Part shown: in pieces, positions 6,092-14,343 of the stretch | How positions within the stretch are numbered: position 1 is the stretch's first letter | Layout of the letters: every line of letters starts with the position of its first letter | From: an uncultured Muribaculaceae bacterium | Lineage (GTDB): Bacteria > Bacteroidota > Bacteroidia > Bacteroidales > Muribaculaceae | DNA: 49,500 nucleotides | Assembly: GCA_910578035.1 (NCBI GenBank) | Contig: CAJTOB010000015.1 | Coordinates: 1-49,500, forward strand | Reading direction: 5' to 3' | Notes under the pieces: generated by a model | Told to the model about the DNA's origin: nothing | Databases searched by the model: none | What the model saw: only the letters and a program-made list of their open reading frames with translations | Made by a program: the position numbers and the translations under genes

Positions 6092-8956
6092 ATGAGAAAA
6101 TCTTTATTCATTTCGCTTGCGCTGTCGCTGTGCGCTGCCGTGGCGCCAGGCATACACGCCGCAGTGCCCGCCTACGACCAGGAAGCGGCGCTCGCCTCTG
6201 CCCGTGCCGATGTGGCAAACTGGCAGAAGTACCTCCCGGACGAAGTCTATGTGGCTCACGTGTCTATCCCTGGCACACACGACGCCGCCACCGGCCATGA
6301 ATGGGCTTCAGCCACCGGCCCGACTTACTCAACGACGCAGGAAAAGACCCTTGCCGAGCAGCTTGCCGGCGGCATAAGGGCATTCGACTTCCGCCCAGGC
6401 ATGACCGACGGCATTTTGTACTGCAATCATGGCACAGACCGCCTCAAACTCACACTCGATGAGGCTTTCACAGTACTGACAGACTATCTCGACGCGCACC
6501 CCTCCGAATTCTATGTAATCCATCTTTTCCGTGGCAATATTTTCCGTCTTGGCGAAGCCTCGACCGGAAATAAATTACTCGGAGCAAAGGACGATGCCGC
6601 TTCAATAGCACAATATAACGAGCTGTTCAATCAATTCTTCAATCAAGGGAAATTTGCCGACTATATAGTCGATTACACTCCCTATCTCAAAGTCAGCGAC
6701 ATACGCGGTAAGATGGTGATTTTCCGTCGCGACCGCATCGATTTCGCTCATATCGCAAAGGCCGGCAATCTCACCAATTGGCCCGGCGATACCGAGCAGT
6801 GGACTATCAACAATACTGTTGCGGTGTCGAATGCGAGCGACCCGACAGTAAAAGGACGTATTCTTGCCACCGATGTGTCGTCGCCCGCCGATGAGGCTGC
6901 CCTGACGATAGAGCTTTCTTCGCTCACCGATCTCTTCGGCTATAACTGTGCGATGGAGCGCCCCAACGATGTGAAGCTGAGCGGCCGCGCATACAAGCCC
7001 GACTGGACAATGATGTTTACATCAGGATCTTACAAAGGAAATAATACTAACGGCTATCTGCGCAATGCAACATATACCAATCCGCATTTTACATCAATGC
7101 TGCGCACGGCCCAGCAGAATGGTGCCTCAGGGCCGACAGGAGCAGTGTTCTCCGACTGGGTGCTCACCGACTCACATAGCGGCAACGCTACTATGGGAGT
7201 AGACCTCGTGCCGGCGATATATGAGAATAACTTCTATTATATCAAGGATTTTATACTCGACGATGAGCTTTTCTCCGCTTCAGATGCCGAAAGCTACTGG
7301 GAAGACGGCTGCCATTATTTTATGCGTAATGTCGGCACAGGAGAGCTCCTTTCTGCTGGCGCCGATTGGGGTACGCATGCCGTTCTCGGCAGATATGGAA
7401 TCCGCATCACTCCGGTTTTCGATGCTGCAAACAATCTATACAGCCTCCATACCACCTTTACGCAGGGCGGAGCCTTAAATGGAATAGGCGACAACTACTA
7501 TGTAGACAACGTTTCGCCCGCAGAGTTTACGGCAACTCACGTAGGAGGCGGCCATTTTGTGTTTACCCTCGCCGACAGAGCAATGGGAGCCGCGCGCACC
7601 GGCAATACTTATGCCGACGGAACAGAGTATATTGTCGATGGTGTGGAAATTGACTATACCGACCCTATGCAGCAATGGGAGCTGATAAAAGTTGACGATT
7701 ATTTCAAGACTGCCATTGCTGAAGCATCGTCCGACAATGGCGTCGATGTGTCGTATATGATTCGCGGACACCGCTTTCTGCCGAACGACGGCGATAATCC
7801 CAAAAACGGTGCCGCCGCCACATGGACCGGCCTGACTAATAAAGGAACATACCTTTTCAAGACATACGAGTCTGTGATGGAGTGCGACGGCACCAATTCA
7901 TGGAATGACAAGGAGCTTGTACTGCACATATATAACAAGGCGGCAAGTGGTGCATCTAAATATACCAATTGGGAATTGACCAATTCTATAGCAGGTCTCC
8001 CCGCCGGAAAATATAATATATCGTTCAACGCCATTCATAGTAACGCTCTTGCAACTAATGGCGATTACCGCTTTAATATCAACGGTGAGAGCGTGAAAAG
8101 CAGCATTAAAGCGATTGATTGCACCTCGGCTGCAGATGCTGTCGCTTATTTCCGTAGTGCCACCAACGGGGAATATACCGTATCTCTTGATTTTGTACTG
8201 ACCGAAGGCCAAACTCTTGAATTCGATATGTATAAGGCTGGCACATCTACTGAAACACATTTGTTTCTCGACAACATAACTCTGGTATATTATGGGCCGG
8301 AAGAGGCGACCGTAGAGTGGGCTATGGAAGGCGATGTGTATGATACTCTGATTCTTCCTTTTGATGCTGAGCTGCCTGAGGGCTATGAGGCTTGTCTTAC
8401 AGAAGAAATGAATGTTGAGACGGGCGATGATTACCATGTGTTGAAACTCCTCTCCAGCGGTCGCGAGATAAAGGCCAATGTGCCGTATATCGTTAAGAAG
8501 ACCGGCCTTGGTGCGCGCGGTGCCGAGGTGCTTTCGTTTACCGGCGTTCCAGTCAACGAGCGCGACAGTTATACCGTGGGAGTGCTCACCGGCACCCACG
8601 TCGATATCGTGGCCTCGCCTCGCTACCATGTGCTGGCTCACTCGGCCGAGGGCTCGTGGTTCTCGCTCGATGCTCCCCGCGCTGTCGGCGCTGCCCATGC
8701 CTATATATCGAACGACGATACCCCCGACTATGACTTCAGCAGCCCGACCGTGTATATCGAGAAGGCTGTGGACGACAGCGATGTCTCAACAGGCATAGAA
8801 GGCGTTATCGCTCCCGACGAGCGCGTGGCGGTTTATACAGTCACAGGCGTGATGTTGCGCAGCGATGTGGAGGCATCGCGTTCGCTCGAAGGGCTCGACG
8901 GCGGTGTCTACATTATCCGCGGCGCTAATGCCATCATAAAGACGCTGAAACGATAA
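6092..8956 (+). CDS. secreted PI-specific phospholipase C-domain protein
   Basis: A 954-residue exported protein. Residues 1-23 are a signal peptide (RKSLFISLALSLCAAVAPG then IHA). Residues about 50-390 resemble the PI-PLC X domain, with the two catalytic histidines at His63 (SIPGTHDA) and His113 (YCNHGTD), plus GIRAFDFRP. Bacterial PI-PLCs cleave phosphatidylinositol or GPI anchors by a cyclic-phosphate route. A middle part (about 400-740) includes a jelly-roll-like stretch that could bind carbohydrate. The end (about residue 900 on) has VYTVTGVMLR and GLDGGVYII, the pattern of the Bacteroidetes C-terminal sorting-type domain. It is probably surface-attached or released, perhaps acting on host lipids or GPI proteins. 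The substrate cannot be read from sequence. Confidence 0.8.
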   Translation: MRKSLFISLALSLCAAVAPGIHAAVPAYDQEAALASARADVANWQKYLPDEVYVAHVSIPGTHDAATGHEWASATGPTYSTTQEKTLAEQLAGGIRAFDFRPGMTDGILYCNHGTDRLKLTLDEAFTVLTDYLDAHPSEFYVIHLFRGNIFRLGEASTGNKLLGAKDDAASIAQYNELFNQFFNQGKFADYIVDYTPYLKVSDIRGKMVIFRRDRIDFAHIAKAGNLTNWPGDTEQWTINNTVAVSNASDPTVKGRILATDVSSPADEAALTIELSSLTDLFGYNCAMERPNDVKLSGRAYKPDWTMMFTSGSYKGNNTNGYLRNATYTNPHFTSMLRTAQQNGASGPTGAVFSDWVLTDSHSGNATMGVDLVPAIYENNFYYIKDFILDDELFSASDAESYWEDGCHYFMRNVGTGELLSAGADWGTHAVLGRYGIRITPVFDAANNLYSLHTTFTQGGALNGIGDNYYVDNVSPAEFTATHVGGGHFVFTLADRAMGAARTGNTYADGTEYIVDGVEIDYTDPMQQWELIKVDDYFKTAIAEASSDNGVDVSYMIRGHRFLPNDGDNPKNGAAATWTGLTNKGTYLFKTYESVMECDGTNSWNDKELVLHIYNKAASGASKYTNWELTNSIAGLPAGKYNISFNAIHSNALATNGDYRFNINGESVKSSIKAIDCTSAADAVAYFRSATNGEYTVSLDFVLTEGQTLEFDMYKAGTSTETHLFLDNITLVYYGPEEATVEWAMEGDVYDTLILPFDAELPEGYEACLTEEMNVETGDDYHVLKLLSSGREIKANVPYIVKKTGLGARGAEVLSFTGVPVNERDSYTVGVLTGTHVDIVASPRYHVLAHSAEGSWFSLDAPRAVGAAHAYISNDDTPDYDFSSPTVYIEKAVDDSDVSTGIEGVIAPDERVAVYTVTGVMLRSDVEASRSLEGLDGGVYIIRGANAIIKTLKR

Positions 8957-8992
8957 AAAAGTGTTGCAAAGATTGAATTTTCTGGAAAAATG

Positions 8993-9022
8993 TTTGTTTT
9001 TCGCAAAATATTTATACCTTTG
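8993..9022 (+). promoter_or_regulatory. promoter of the aromatic amino acid operon
   Basis: TTTG at 8993-8996, an 18-base spacer and TACCTTTG at 9015-9022 give a near-consensus promoter. Transcription would start near 9027, about 15 bases before the leader-peptide ATG. Confidence 0.7.
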
Positions 9023-9042
9023 CAACATTAAACAGAGAAACT

Positions 9043-9111
9043 ATGACGGCACTCAGCTTTTTTTACCCTTTTTTTTACTTTTATCACACCGATAGAAGCG
9101 GGGCGCTGTGA
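9043..9111 (+). CDS. Phe/Tyr-rich leader peptide of the pheA operon
   Basis: A 22-codon frame (ATG 9043, TGA 9109) just downstream of the promoter reads MTALS, then FFYPFFYFY, then HTDRSGAL. Eight of nine consecutive residues are aromatic (five Phe, three Tyr), exactly the end products of the operon that follows. This is the hallmark of a transcription-attenuation leader, as in the enterobacterial pheA and pheST leaders. A ribosome stalled on these codons for lack of charged tRNA-Phe or tRNA-Tyr would leave the downstream segment 9098-9104 free. One that finishes at the stop codon would cover it. No homology search was possible; the call rests on composition, position and the RNA fold. Confidence 0.85.
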   Translation: MTALSFFYPFFYFYHTDRSGAL

Positions 9112-9167
9112 GCCATAATAACTATTTATATAATGCCCCGCAGGCTGATAGCCGCGGGGCATTTTTT
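9098..9167 (+). promoter_or_regulatory. attenuator: antiterminator and terminator pair
   Basis: Two mutually exclusive helices are visible. Terminator: ATGCCCCGC (9133-9141) pairs with GCGGGGCAT (9154-9162), extended inward by GGC/GCC (9143-9145 with 9151-9153), followed by a run of six T (9162-9167). Antiterminator: GCGGGGC (9098-9104), inside the last codons of the leader peptide, is fully complementary to GCCCCGC (9135-9141), the left arm of the terminator. Stalling at the Phe/Tyr codons (to 9084) would let the antiterminator form and keep the operon on. Efficient translation to the stop at 9109 would mask 9098-9104 and allow termination. The T run ends six bases before the pheA ATG. Confidence 0.85.
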
Positions 9168-9172
9168 ATGAT

Positions 9173-10028
9173 ATGGAAAAGAAGATAAGAGTAGGCATAC
9201 AGGGCGTCGCGGGCTGTTTCCACGATGCTGCCGCCCGCGAGTATTTCGGAGGCTATGATGTTGAGACCGTAGAGTTCGATACCTTCCCTGAACTGTTCGA
9301 GGCGCTGCATTACGATGCGTCGCTGCTTGGCATCGCTGCTATCGAAAACACCATTGCCGGCAGCATTCTGAGCAACCACGAGCTTCTCCGCTCGGGCGAC
9401 CTGCGTATCATCGGCGAGCACAAGAAGCGTATATCGCATGTGCTGTGCGCTCTGCCGGGCCAGGCTATCGATGATATAGTAGAGGTCAATTCCCACCCGA
9501 TGGCTCTCATGCAGTGCGAACAGTGGCTGCGCCGTCACCCGCGCATGAAGATGGTGGAGCGCTTCGATACCGCCGGGCGCCCGCGAGATTGCCGCCGACG
9601 GCCTCCGCGGGCACGCCGCCGTCTGCGGCGACTATGCCGCAAGGCTCTACGGCCTCGATATACTCGCCGAAGGCATCGAAACGAACAAACGCAATTTCAC
9701 GAGGTTTCTTATATTGGCCGACCCTCTTCTGGCGGCCGAATTCGGGCCGGACGAGCTTGCGGCCGACAAGGCCTCGCTCATGTTCACGCTGCCGCACTCG
9801 GCGGGCGCGCTGTCGAAGGTGCTGGCTATTCTGTCGTTCTACGACATGAATCTGTCTAAGATACAGTCTACGCCCATCATAGGCCGCGAGTGGGAATACC
9901 GCTTCTATGTAGACCTCACATTCGACAACGTCGTGCGCTACCGGCAGGCGCTCGAGGCTGTGAGGCCGCTTATTAATGATTTCAAAATTCTCGGTGAATA
10001 CCGTTCGACAATATATGACAAAGACTAA
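9173..10028 (+). pseudogene. pheA: prephenate dehydratase, frameshifted
   Basis: First structural gene of the aromatic operon; the enzyme turns prephenate into phenylpyruvate for phenylalanine. Codons from 9173 give a good N-terminal dehydratase domain (GVAGCFHDAAA, AIENTIAGSIL, EVNSHPMAL). After GGG at 9575-9577 the frame is lost. Dropping one G there restores TAGAAREIAADG, the catalytic Thr-Arg-Phe (NFTRFLIL) and a C-terminal ACT domain (SAGALSKVLAIL, with QSTP in place of the usual ESRP) up to the stop at 10026-10028. So a single extra G splits an otherwise intact gene of about 284 codons. It may be a real null mutation or a sequencing error. The intact leader, attenuator and downstream genes argue for recent loss or error. 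Confidence 0.85.
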
Positions 10029-11214
10029 GGAAATATGCCCCGCTGAGCGGCTGAACTATGTGAGCGAATATTATTTTTCGCGCAAACTCAAGGAGATAGC
10101 CCGTCTGCGCGCCGAGGGCGTCGACATTATCTCGCTCGGAATCGGTGGCCCTGACCTGCCTCCTCCGCCTCAGGCCGTAGAGGCGGCCGTAGAGTGTCTG
10201 CAGCGTACCGATACGCACGGCTATCAGATGACTGTCGGGCTGCCGGAACTGCGCCGCGCTTTCGCCGCATGGTATGAGCGCCGCTACGGGGTCGCCGGCA
10301 TAGACCCCGACCGCTCTGTGCTGCCGCTGATAGGCTCCAAGGAAGGTGTGCTCAACATTGCGCTTGCCTTCCTCAATCCAGGCGACGGCGTGCTTGTGCC
10401 CGACCCCGGCTATCCAACCTATACCTCGGCTTCGCGTATAGCGCTTGCAGAGGTTTTTCCCTACACTCTGAGCGAGGAAAACGGCTGGGAGCCTGATTTT
10501 GAGGCTCTCGAGCAGCTGCCCCTTGAGCGCATAAAGCTGATGTGGGTCAACTATCCACATATGCCTACAGGCACACCGGCCTCGCTCGGCCTGTTTGAGC
10601 GCCTGGTGGATTTCGGGCGCCGACACGGCATCGTCATTGTCAACGACAACCCCTACAGCATGATTCTCAACGCCCGTCCGCTGAGCATTTTCAATGTTCC
10701 GGGCGCCGAAGAGGTCGCCATAGAGATGAATTCACTCAGCAAATGCCTCAATATGGCCGGCTGGCGTGTGGGCATGCTTGTGGCTAAGCCTCAGTTTGTC
10801 GACTGGGTTCTCCGCGTGAAGAGCAATATCGACTCGGGCCAGCCCCGTGCCATCATGGAGGGAGCTATATCGGCCCTTGCGGCCGATGGCAGTTGGTATG
10901 ATAGTCTCAATGCCGAATATGCCGCCCGACAGGCCATCTGCGGCCGCATTATGGATGCCCTCGGCTGCAGTTGGCGCCCGGGCCAGCAGGGGCTCTTCCT
11001 CTGGGGGCGCATTCCCGACAGTGAGGAGAGTGCCGAGGCCTTCGCCGACCGTATTCTGGCCGAAAAGCGCGTCTTCATCACTCCCGGCTTCATCTTCGGC
11101 AAGGCCGGCGAGCGCTATATACGAATTTCGCTCTGCGCCCCGCAGCCCGTGCTCGAGGCCGCTCTTGAGAGGAGCGAGGGGCGAGGAACGAGGGGCGAGT
11201 TCTTAAGACCCTAA
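10015..11214 (+). CDS. PLP aminotransferase of the aromatic operon
   Basis: A 399-residue fold-type I class I/II aminotransferase, placed between pheA and the DAHP synthase gene as in Bacteroides. There it probably performs the last step, phenylpyruvate or hydroxyphenylpyruvate to Phe or Tyr, although annotation pipelines often call it aspartate or LL-diaminopimelate aminotransferase. Motifs: SLGIGGPDLP near the N-terminus, GSKEGV, PDPGYPTY, VNYPHMPTG, a DNPYS segment, and the PLP lysine in SLSKCLNMAGWRVGM. I use the ATG at 10015 (MTKTKE), which overlaps the end of pheA by 14 bases; an upstream in-frame start would lie deep in pheA. The last 15 or so residues (ERSEGRGTRGEF) are translated from a period-7 DNA array and are probably not part of the family fold. 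Confidence 0.85.
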   Translation: MTKTKEICPAERLNYVSEYYFSRKLKEIARLRAEGVDIISLGIGGPDLPPPPQAVEAAVECLQRTDTHGYQMTVGLPELRRAFAAWYERRYGVAGIDPDRSVLPLIGSKEGVLNIALAFLNPGDGVLVPDPGYPTYTSASRIALAEVFPYTLSEENGWEPDFEALEQLPLERIKLMWVNYPHMPTGTPASLGLFERLVDFGRRHGIVIVNDNPYSMILNARPLSIFNVPGAEEVAIEMNSLSKCLNMAGWRVGMLVAKPQFVDWVLRVKSNIDSGQPRAIMEGAISALAADGSWYDSLNAEYAARQAICGRIMDALGCSWRPGQQGLFLWGRIPDSEESAEAFADRILAEKRVFITPGFIFGKAGERYIRISLCAPQPVLEAALERSEGRGTRGEFLRP

Positions 11215-11300
11215 CCTCCTTAGCTTCATTAACCTCCTTAAAGACCTTAACCTCCCAACCCCCTAACCCCCTAATTTCCTAACCTCATATCCTCCTACCC
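11170..11300 (+). repeat. purine and pyrimidine short-period arrays
   Basis: Two facing low-complexity arrays fill the gap between the aminotransferase and DAHP synthase genes. The first is purine-rich with period 7 (AGGAGCG, AGGGGCG, AGGAACG, AGGGGCG at 11170-11197) and lies inside the 3' end of the aminotransferase frame. The second is pyrimidine-rich with period 8 (CCTCCCAA, CCCCCTAA, CCCCCTAA, TTTCCTAA, CCTCATAT, CCTCCTAC at 11251-11298), preceded by looser TTAACCTCC copies. Transcribed together they could pair imperfectly. It belongs to the array class described for other gaps in this window. Confidence 0.7.
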
Positions 11301-11301
11301 A

Positions 11302-12375
11302 ATGGAATTAAACAGATTATTTTCAGACGATATAATGTCGCGCCGGCCATTAGTGCTTGCCGGCCCATGTAGTGCCGAAAGTGAGGCGCAGATACTTGAA
11401 GCGGCCCGCGCTCTTGCTGCCGCCGGTGTTAAAATTTTCCGCGCAGGTGTGTGGAAACCGCGCACTAAGCCGGGCGGTTTCGAGGGCATCGGTTCGCCGG
11501 CCCTCCAGTGGCTTGCCAAGGCCAAGGCCGAGACTGGCATGCTCATCGCTACCGAAGTAGCCAACGAACGCCATACCCGCGAGGCACTCGATGCCGGTGT
11601 CGACGTGCTGTGGATAGGTGCCCGCACATCGGCCAACCCCTTTGCCGTCCAGGAGATTGCCGATGTCCTTGCCGCTCTGCCGCAGGAGCGCCGCGATTCG
11701 CTCGCCGTGCTTGTCAAAAATCCCGTCAACCCCGACCTCGAGCTGTGGATAGGTGCCATGGAGCGTATCAACGGCGCCGGAATACACCGTATCGGCGCAA
11801 TCCACCGCGGCTTCAGCGCCTACGGCAAGCATATATACCGCAATCCGCCAAAATGGCGCATTCCCATCGAGCTGCATCGCCGTCTGCCCGATCTGCCTAT
11901 CATATGCGACCCGAGCCATATCGGCGGCAAGCGCGAGCTTATCGCCCCGCTGTCGCAGCAGGCCCTCGACATGAATTTCGACGGACTCATCGTGGAATGC
12001 CACTGTCACCCCGACAGCGCCCTCAGCGACAGCGCGCAGCAGATTACGCCCGATGTGCTTGCATATATACTCGAAACACTCGCAATCCCCTCGGAAACAA
12101 GTTCTACGGAGAGTCTGGGCCTGCTCCGTAAGCAAATAGACCGTCTCGACGACGATTTGCTTGAGCTGCTTGCAAAGCGCATGCGGGTGGCGCGCGACAT
12201 CGGCCGCTACAAGAAGGAGCACAATATGCCCGTGTTGCAGCCCGGACGCTACAACGACCTCATGCAGAGGCGTGTCGATGCCGCCGTGCAACTCGACCTC
12301 AATGCCGATTTCATTAAAAACGTACTTGCCTCCATTCATGAGGAGTCGGTGCGCCAACAGCTTGAACTCCAATGA
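11302..12375 (+). CDS. bifunctional DAHP synthase / chorismate mutase
   Basis: A 357-residue cytoplasmic fusion enzyme. Residues about 1-260 form a DAHP synthase TIM barrel of the short, type I-beta/KDO8P-like class: LAGPCSAES, WKPRTKPGGFEG, IGARTSANP, DPSHIGGKRE and the metal-site HPDSALSD. It joins erythrose-4-phosphate and phosphoenolpyruvate, the first step of aromatic synthesis. Residues about 268-357 form an AroQ-class chorismate mutase (LRKQIDRLDDDLLELLAKRM, then KKEHNMPV), which makes prephenate. Placing the first pathway step and the branch-point mutase in one chain is standard in Bacteroidetes; the mutase part may also give feedback control. The ATG follows the short-period array. 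Its stop overlaps tyrA by four bases (ATGA). Confidence 0.92.
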   Translation: MELNRLFSDDIMSRRPLVLAGPCSAESEAQILEAARALAAAGVKIFRAGVWKPRTKPGGFEGIGSPALQWLAKAKAETGMLIATEVANERHTREALDAGVDVLWIGARTSANPFAVQEIADVLAALPQERRDSLAVLVKNPVNPDLELWIGAMERINGAGIHRIGAIHRGFSAYGKHIYRNPPKWRIPIELHRRLPDLPIICDPSHIGGKRELIAPLSQQALDMNFDGLIVECHCHPDSALSDSAQQITPDVLAYILETLAIPSETSSTESLGLLRKQIDRLDDDLLELLAKRMRVARDIGRYKKEHNMPVLQPGRYNDLMQRRVDAAVQLDLNADFIKNVLASIHEESVRQQLELQ

Positions 12376-13145
12376 AGATTCTGATTCTCGGAGCAGGCAA
12401 GATGGGCTCCTTTTTCTGCGATTTGCTGTCGTTCGACCACGATGTGGCCGTCTACGACAGCGACCCGGCGCGCCTGCGCTTCACCTATAATGTGCGCCGC
12501 TTCGCATCGCTCGACGAAGTAGCCGATTTTGCGCCCGATATGGTGCTCAACGCCGCAACGGTCAAATATACGCTCGACGCGTTCCGTCAGGTGCTCCCCT
12601 ATATTGGCCCGGAGACGCTTCTGAGCGATATTGCGTCGGTAAAGCGCGGGTTACCTGAGTTTTATGCCGAGGCCGGACACCCATATGTGTCTACACACCC
12701 TATGTTCGGCCCCACATTCGCTTCTCTCTCTAATCTTGCCGACGAAAACGCCATAATCATAAGCGAAGGCGACCCTGCCGGAATCGACTTTTTCGAAAAG
12801 CTCTATGCTTCGCTGGGCCTTCATATAGAGCACTATACCTTCCTCGGTCACGACGAGACGATAGCATATTCGCTGTCGGTGCCCTTCGCTTCGAGCCTTG
12901 TGTTCGGTGCAGCTATGAAGCACCAGCCCGCTCCAGGCACCACTTTCAAGCGCCACATGGCTATTGCCCGCGGTCTGATGAGCGAAGACGACTATCTGCT
13001 GTCGGAAATCCTCTTCAATCCCGACTCTGTAGCCCAGCTCGACCGCATCTGCGCCTCTTTGGCCGAACTACGCGACATCGTAGCCTCCCGCGACTCCGCC
13101 GCCATGACCGCCTACCTCGCCGCCGTCCGACAGAATTTGGGCTGA
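12372..13145 (+). CDS. tyrA: prephenate dehydrogenase
   Basis: A 257-residue NAD(P)-dependent enzyme that converts prephenate to 4-hydroxyphenylpyruvate for tyrosine. The N-terminus has a Rossmann nucleotide-binding motif (ILGAGKMGSFFC), followed by SDIASVKRG and the prephenate-binding STHPMFGP segment. The helical C-terminal domain is short and there is no ACT domain, so feedback control may reside elsewhere. It starts within an ATGA overlap with the DAHP synthase/mutase gene, which implies translational coupling, and is the last gene of the attenuator-controlled operon. The stop codon runs directly into a period-8 array. Confidence 0.92.
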   Translation: MKILILGAGKMGSFFCDLLSFDHDVAVYDSDPARLRFTYNVRRFASLDEVADFAPDMVLNAATVKYTLDAFRQVLPYIGPETLLSDIASVKRGLPEFYAEAGHPYVSTHPMFGPTFASLSNLADENAIIISEGDPAGIDFFEKLYASLGLHIEHYTFLGHDETIAYSLSVPFASSLVFGAAMKHQPAPGTTFKRHMAIARGLMSEDDYLLSEILFNPDSVAQLDRICASLAELRDIVASRDSAAMTAYLAAVRQNLG

Positions 13146-13310
13146 TGGGCTGCTGGGCGGTTGGGCTGTTAGGCTGACAGGCTGTTGGGCGGACAGGCTG
13201 ACGGGCAGATGGGCTGATACGTTATTGAGCGGACTGGCTGTGAGGGCAACAAGGGCGCCCAATCGCCCGTCCGCCCAACTGCTCGTCCGCCCAACCGCCC
13301 AACCGCCTAA
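13145..13310. repeat. inverted pair of 8-base tandem arrays between convergent genes
   Basis: From the last base of the tyrA stop to the stop codon of the facing gene, the gap is mostly tandem octamers. The left array has nine units of the form NNGGGCTG (13145-13216; ATGGGCTG, CTGGGCGG, TTGGGCTG and so on). The right array has seven units of the form CCGCCCAA (13255-13310), the reverse complement of the TTGGGCGG variant. About 38 bases separate them. The two arms can fold into a long imperfect GC-rich hairpin in either transcript and may serve as a bidirectional terminator. The right array includes the stop codon of the PCMD gene. Confidence 0.8.
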
Positions 13311-14263
13311 TACGCCAGGGCTACGTTGTCTATCCAGAGGGTCATGCCGGGGGTGCCGGTGTAGGGTTTGCCGCTGCCGGAGGAGAACATCACTATGAGG
13401 TGCGTAGGGGTGGCCGAAGGGTCATCCCAGCCCACTTCCTGCACGGGCACCATCTTGCCTTTGGAGTTGCGGGCATAGTAGCTGTTCTCCTTGCTGATAA
13501 GACCCATATATGGCTTATAGAACGGTTTGCCGGAGATATCGCCGTAGTTCACGGCGAGGCGGTGCCCGTTTTTCCAGCCGTTGGTGGTTTCACCGAGGAG
13601 TTCGCGGCCGGTGCCAACGCGCTTGGCGTAGAGATTTCCGTCGGCGTCCTCCCAGCGGCGCTGAAGAATTATGAATACCTCAGCCTTGTCTGTGCCGGGC
13701 AGGTTTTTCTTCTTGCCGAATCCGCTCGAATATATTATGCCACCCGAGGCCGGTATAGACAGCTTATAGTCGTAGCACAGCGCCTTGGGGCGTTTTGTGA
13801 ACGGTATACCCATTTCCATTTTCGAATAGGGGTCGGACGTCGATTTTATAGGCTCGAACATCTGGCCGAGGAAGAGCGTGCCGGCCACCATCACATCTAT
13901 GTTGATGATTCCGATTGCCTTGCAGTTTTCCAATTGGGTGCATAGCTTCGCGCATTTGTTTCCGGCCGAGCGCTGGTCGGGATATACGGCGTTGCTGGTC
14001 TTGGTGATGCCCATCACCTTTGCCATTACATTCGAAGAGGCCCACGGAGAGCCGCCTCGGTTGGTATACGGTTCGTCGCCGTCTATGGTCGCTGTCGGCC
14101 CGACGGCATACACCTGCCTGGTGTTACCGCCGATAACGTGCGATTCTGTTATATTACGTGTCACCCAGTTGTTGAAGTCACCGAAAGGAATAGCTTCGGT
14201 TCTCTGAGCCTGGGTTCCGAAAGCCAATAATAGGGCTATTGCTGGTGCGATGAATTGTTTCAT
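13307..14263 (-). CDS. PCMD-domain secreted protein
   Basis: A 318-residue exported protein with a signal peptide (MKQFIAPAIALLLAFGTQAQ). The rest fits the Bacteroidetes PCMD (putative carbohydrate metabolism) domain: an N-terminal FGDFNNWVTRN strand, GGSPWASSNV, a central part with KALCYDYKLSIP, and the closing strand MTLWIDNVALAY. These domains are beta-sandwiches thought to bind carbohydrate on the cell surface; no enzyme activity is established. There is no lipobox, so it may be periplasmic or secreted. It has its own -7 box upstream and its stop codon lies within the octamer array. Confidence 0.7.
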   Translation of the reverse strand: MKQFIAPAIALLLAFGTQAQRTEAIPFGDFNNWVTRNITESHVIGGNTRQVYAVGPTATIDGDEPYTNRGGSPWASSNVMAKVMGITKTSNAVYPDQRSAGNKCAKLCTQLENCKAIGIINIDVMVAGTLFLGQMFEPIKSTSDPYSKMEMGIPFTKRPKALCYDYKLSIPASGGIIYSSGFGKKKNLPGTDKAEVFIILQRRWEDADGNLYAKRVGTGRELLGETTNGWKNGHRLAVNYGDISGKPFYKPYMGLISKENSYYARNSKGKMVPVQEVGWDDPSATPTHLIVMFSSGSGKPYTGTPGMTLWIDNVALAY

Positions 14264-14324
14264 AAGATAAATTGAGAGGGTGTACGATATAAAAACACAC
14301 TCTGCCTTGCTGCTGTTCAGAGCG

Positions 14325-14332
14325 CAAAGATA
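14325..14332 (-). promoter_or_regulatory. -7 box of the PCMD gene
   Basis: The minus strand reads TATCTTTG at 14332-14325, about 60 bases before the ATG at 14263. No clear -33 TTTG is seen at the right distance, where the terminator hairpin of the upstream gene lies. Confidence 0.5.
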
Positions 14333-14343
14333 GTCTATAATAT

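Noticed and set aside
9572..9590. Programmed ribosomal frameshifting in pheA
   Set aside because: There is no slippery heptamer, Shine-Dalgarno-like stimulator or pseudoknot near the GGG. A simple one-base insertion or read error explains it.
11350..12372. A 340-codon minus-strand frame opposite the DAHP synthase/chorismate mutase gene
   Set aside because: The plus-strand frame has all family motifs and fits the operon. The antisense frame has none.
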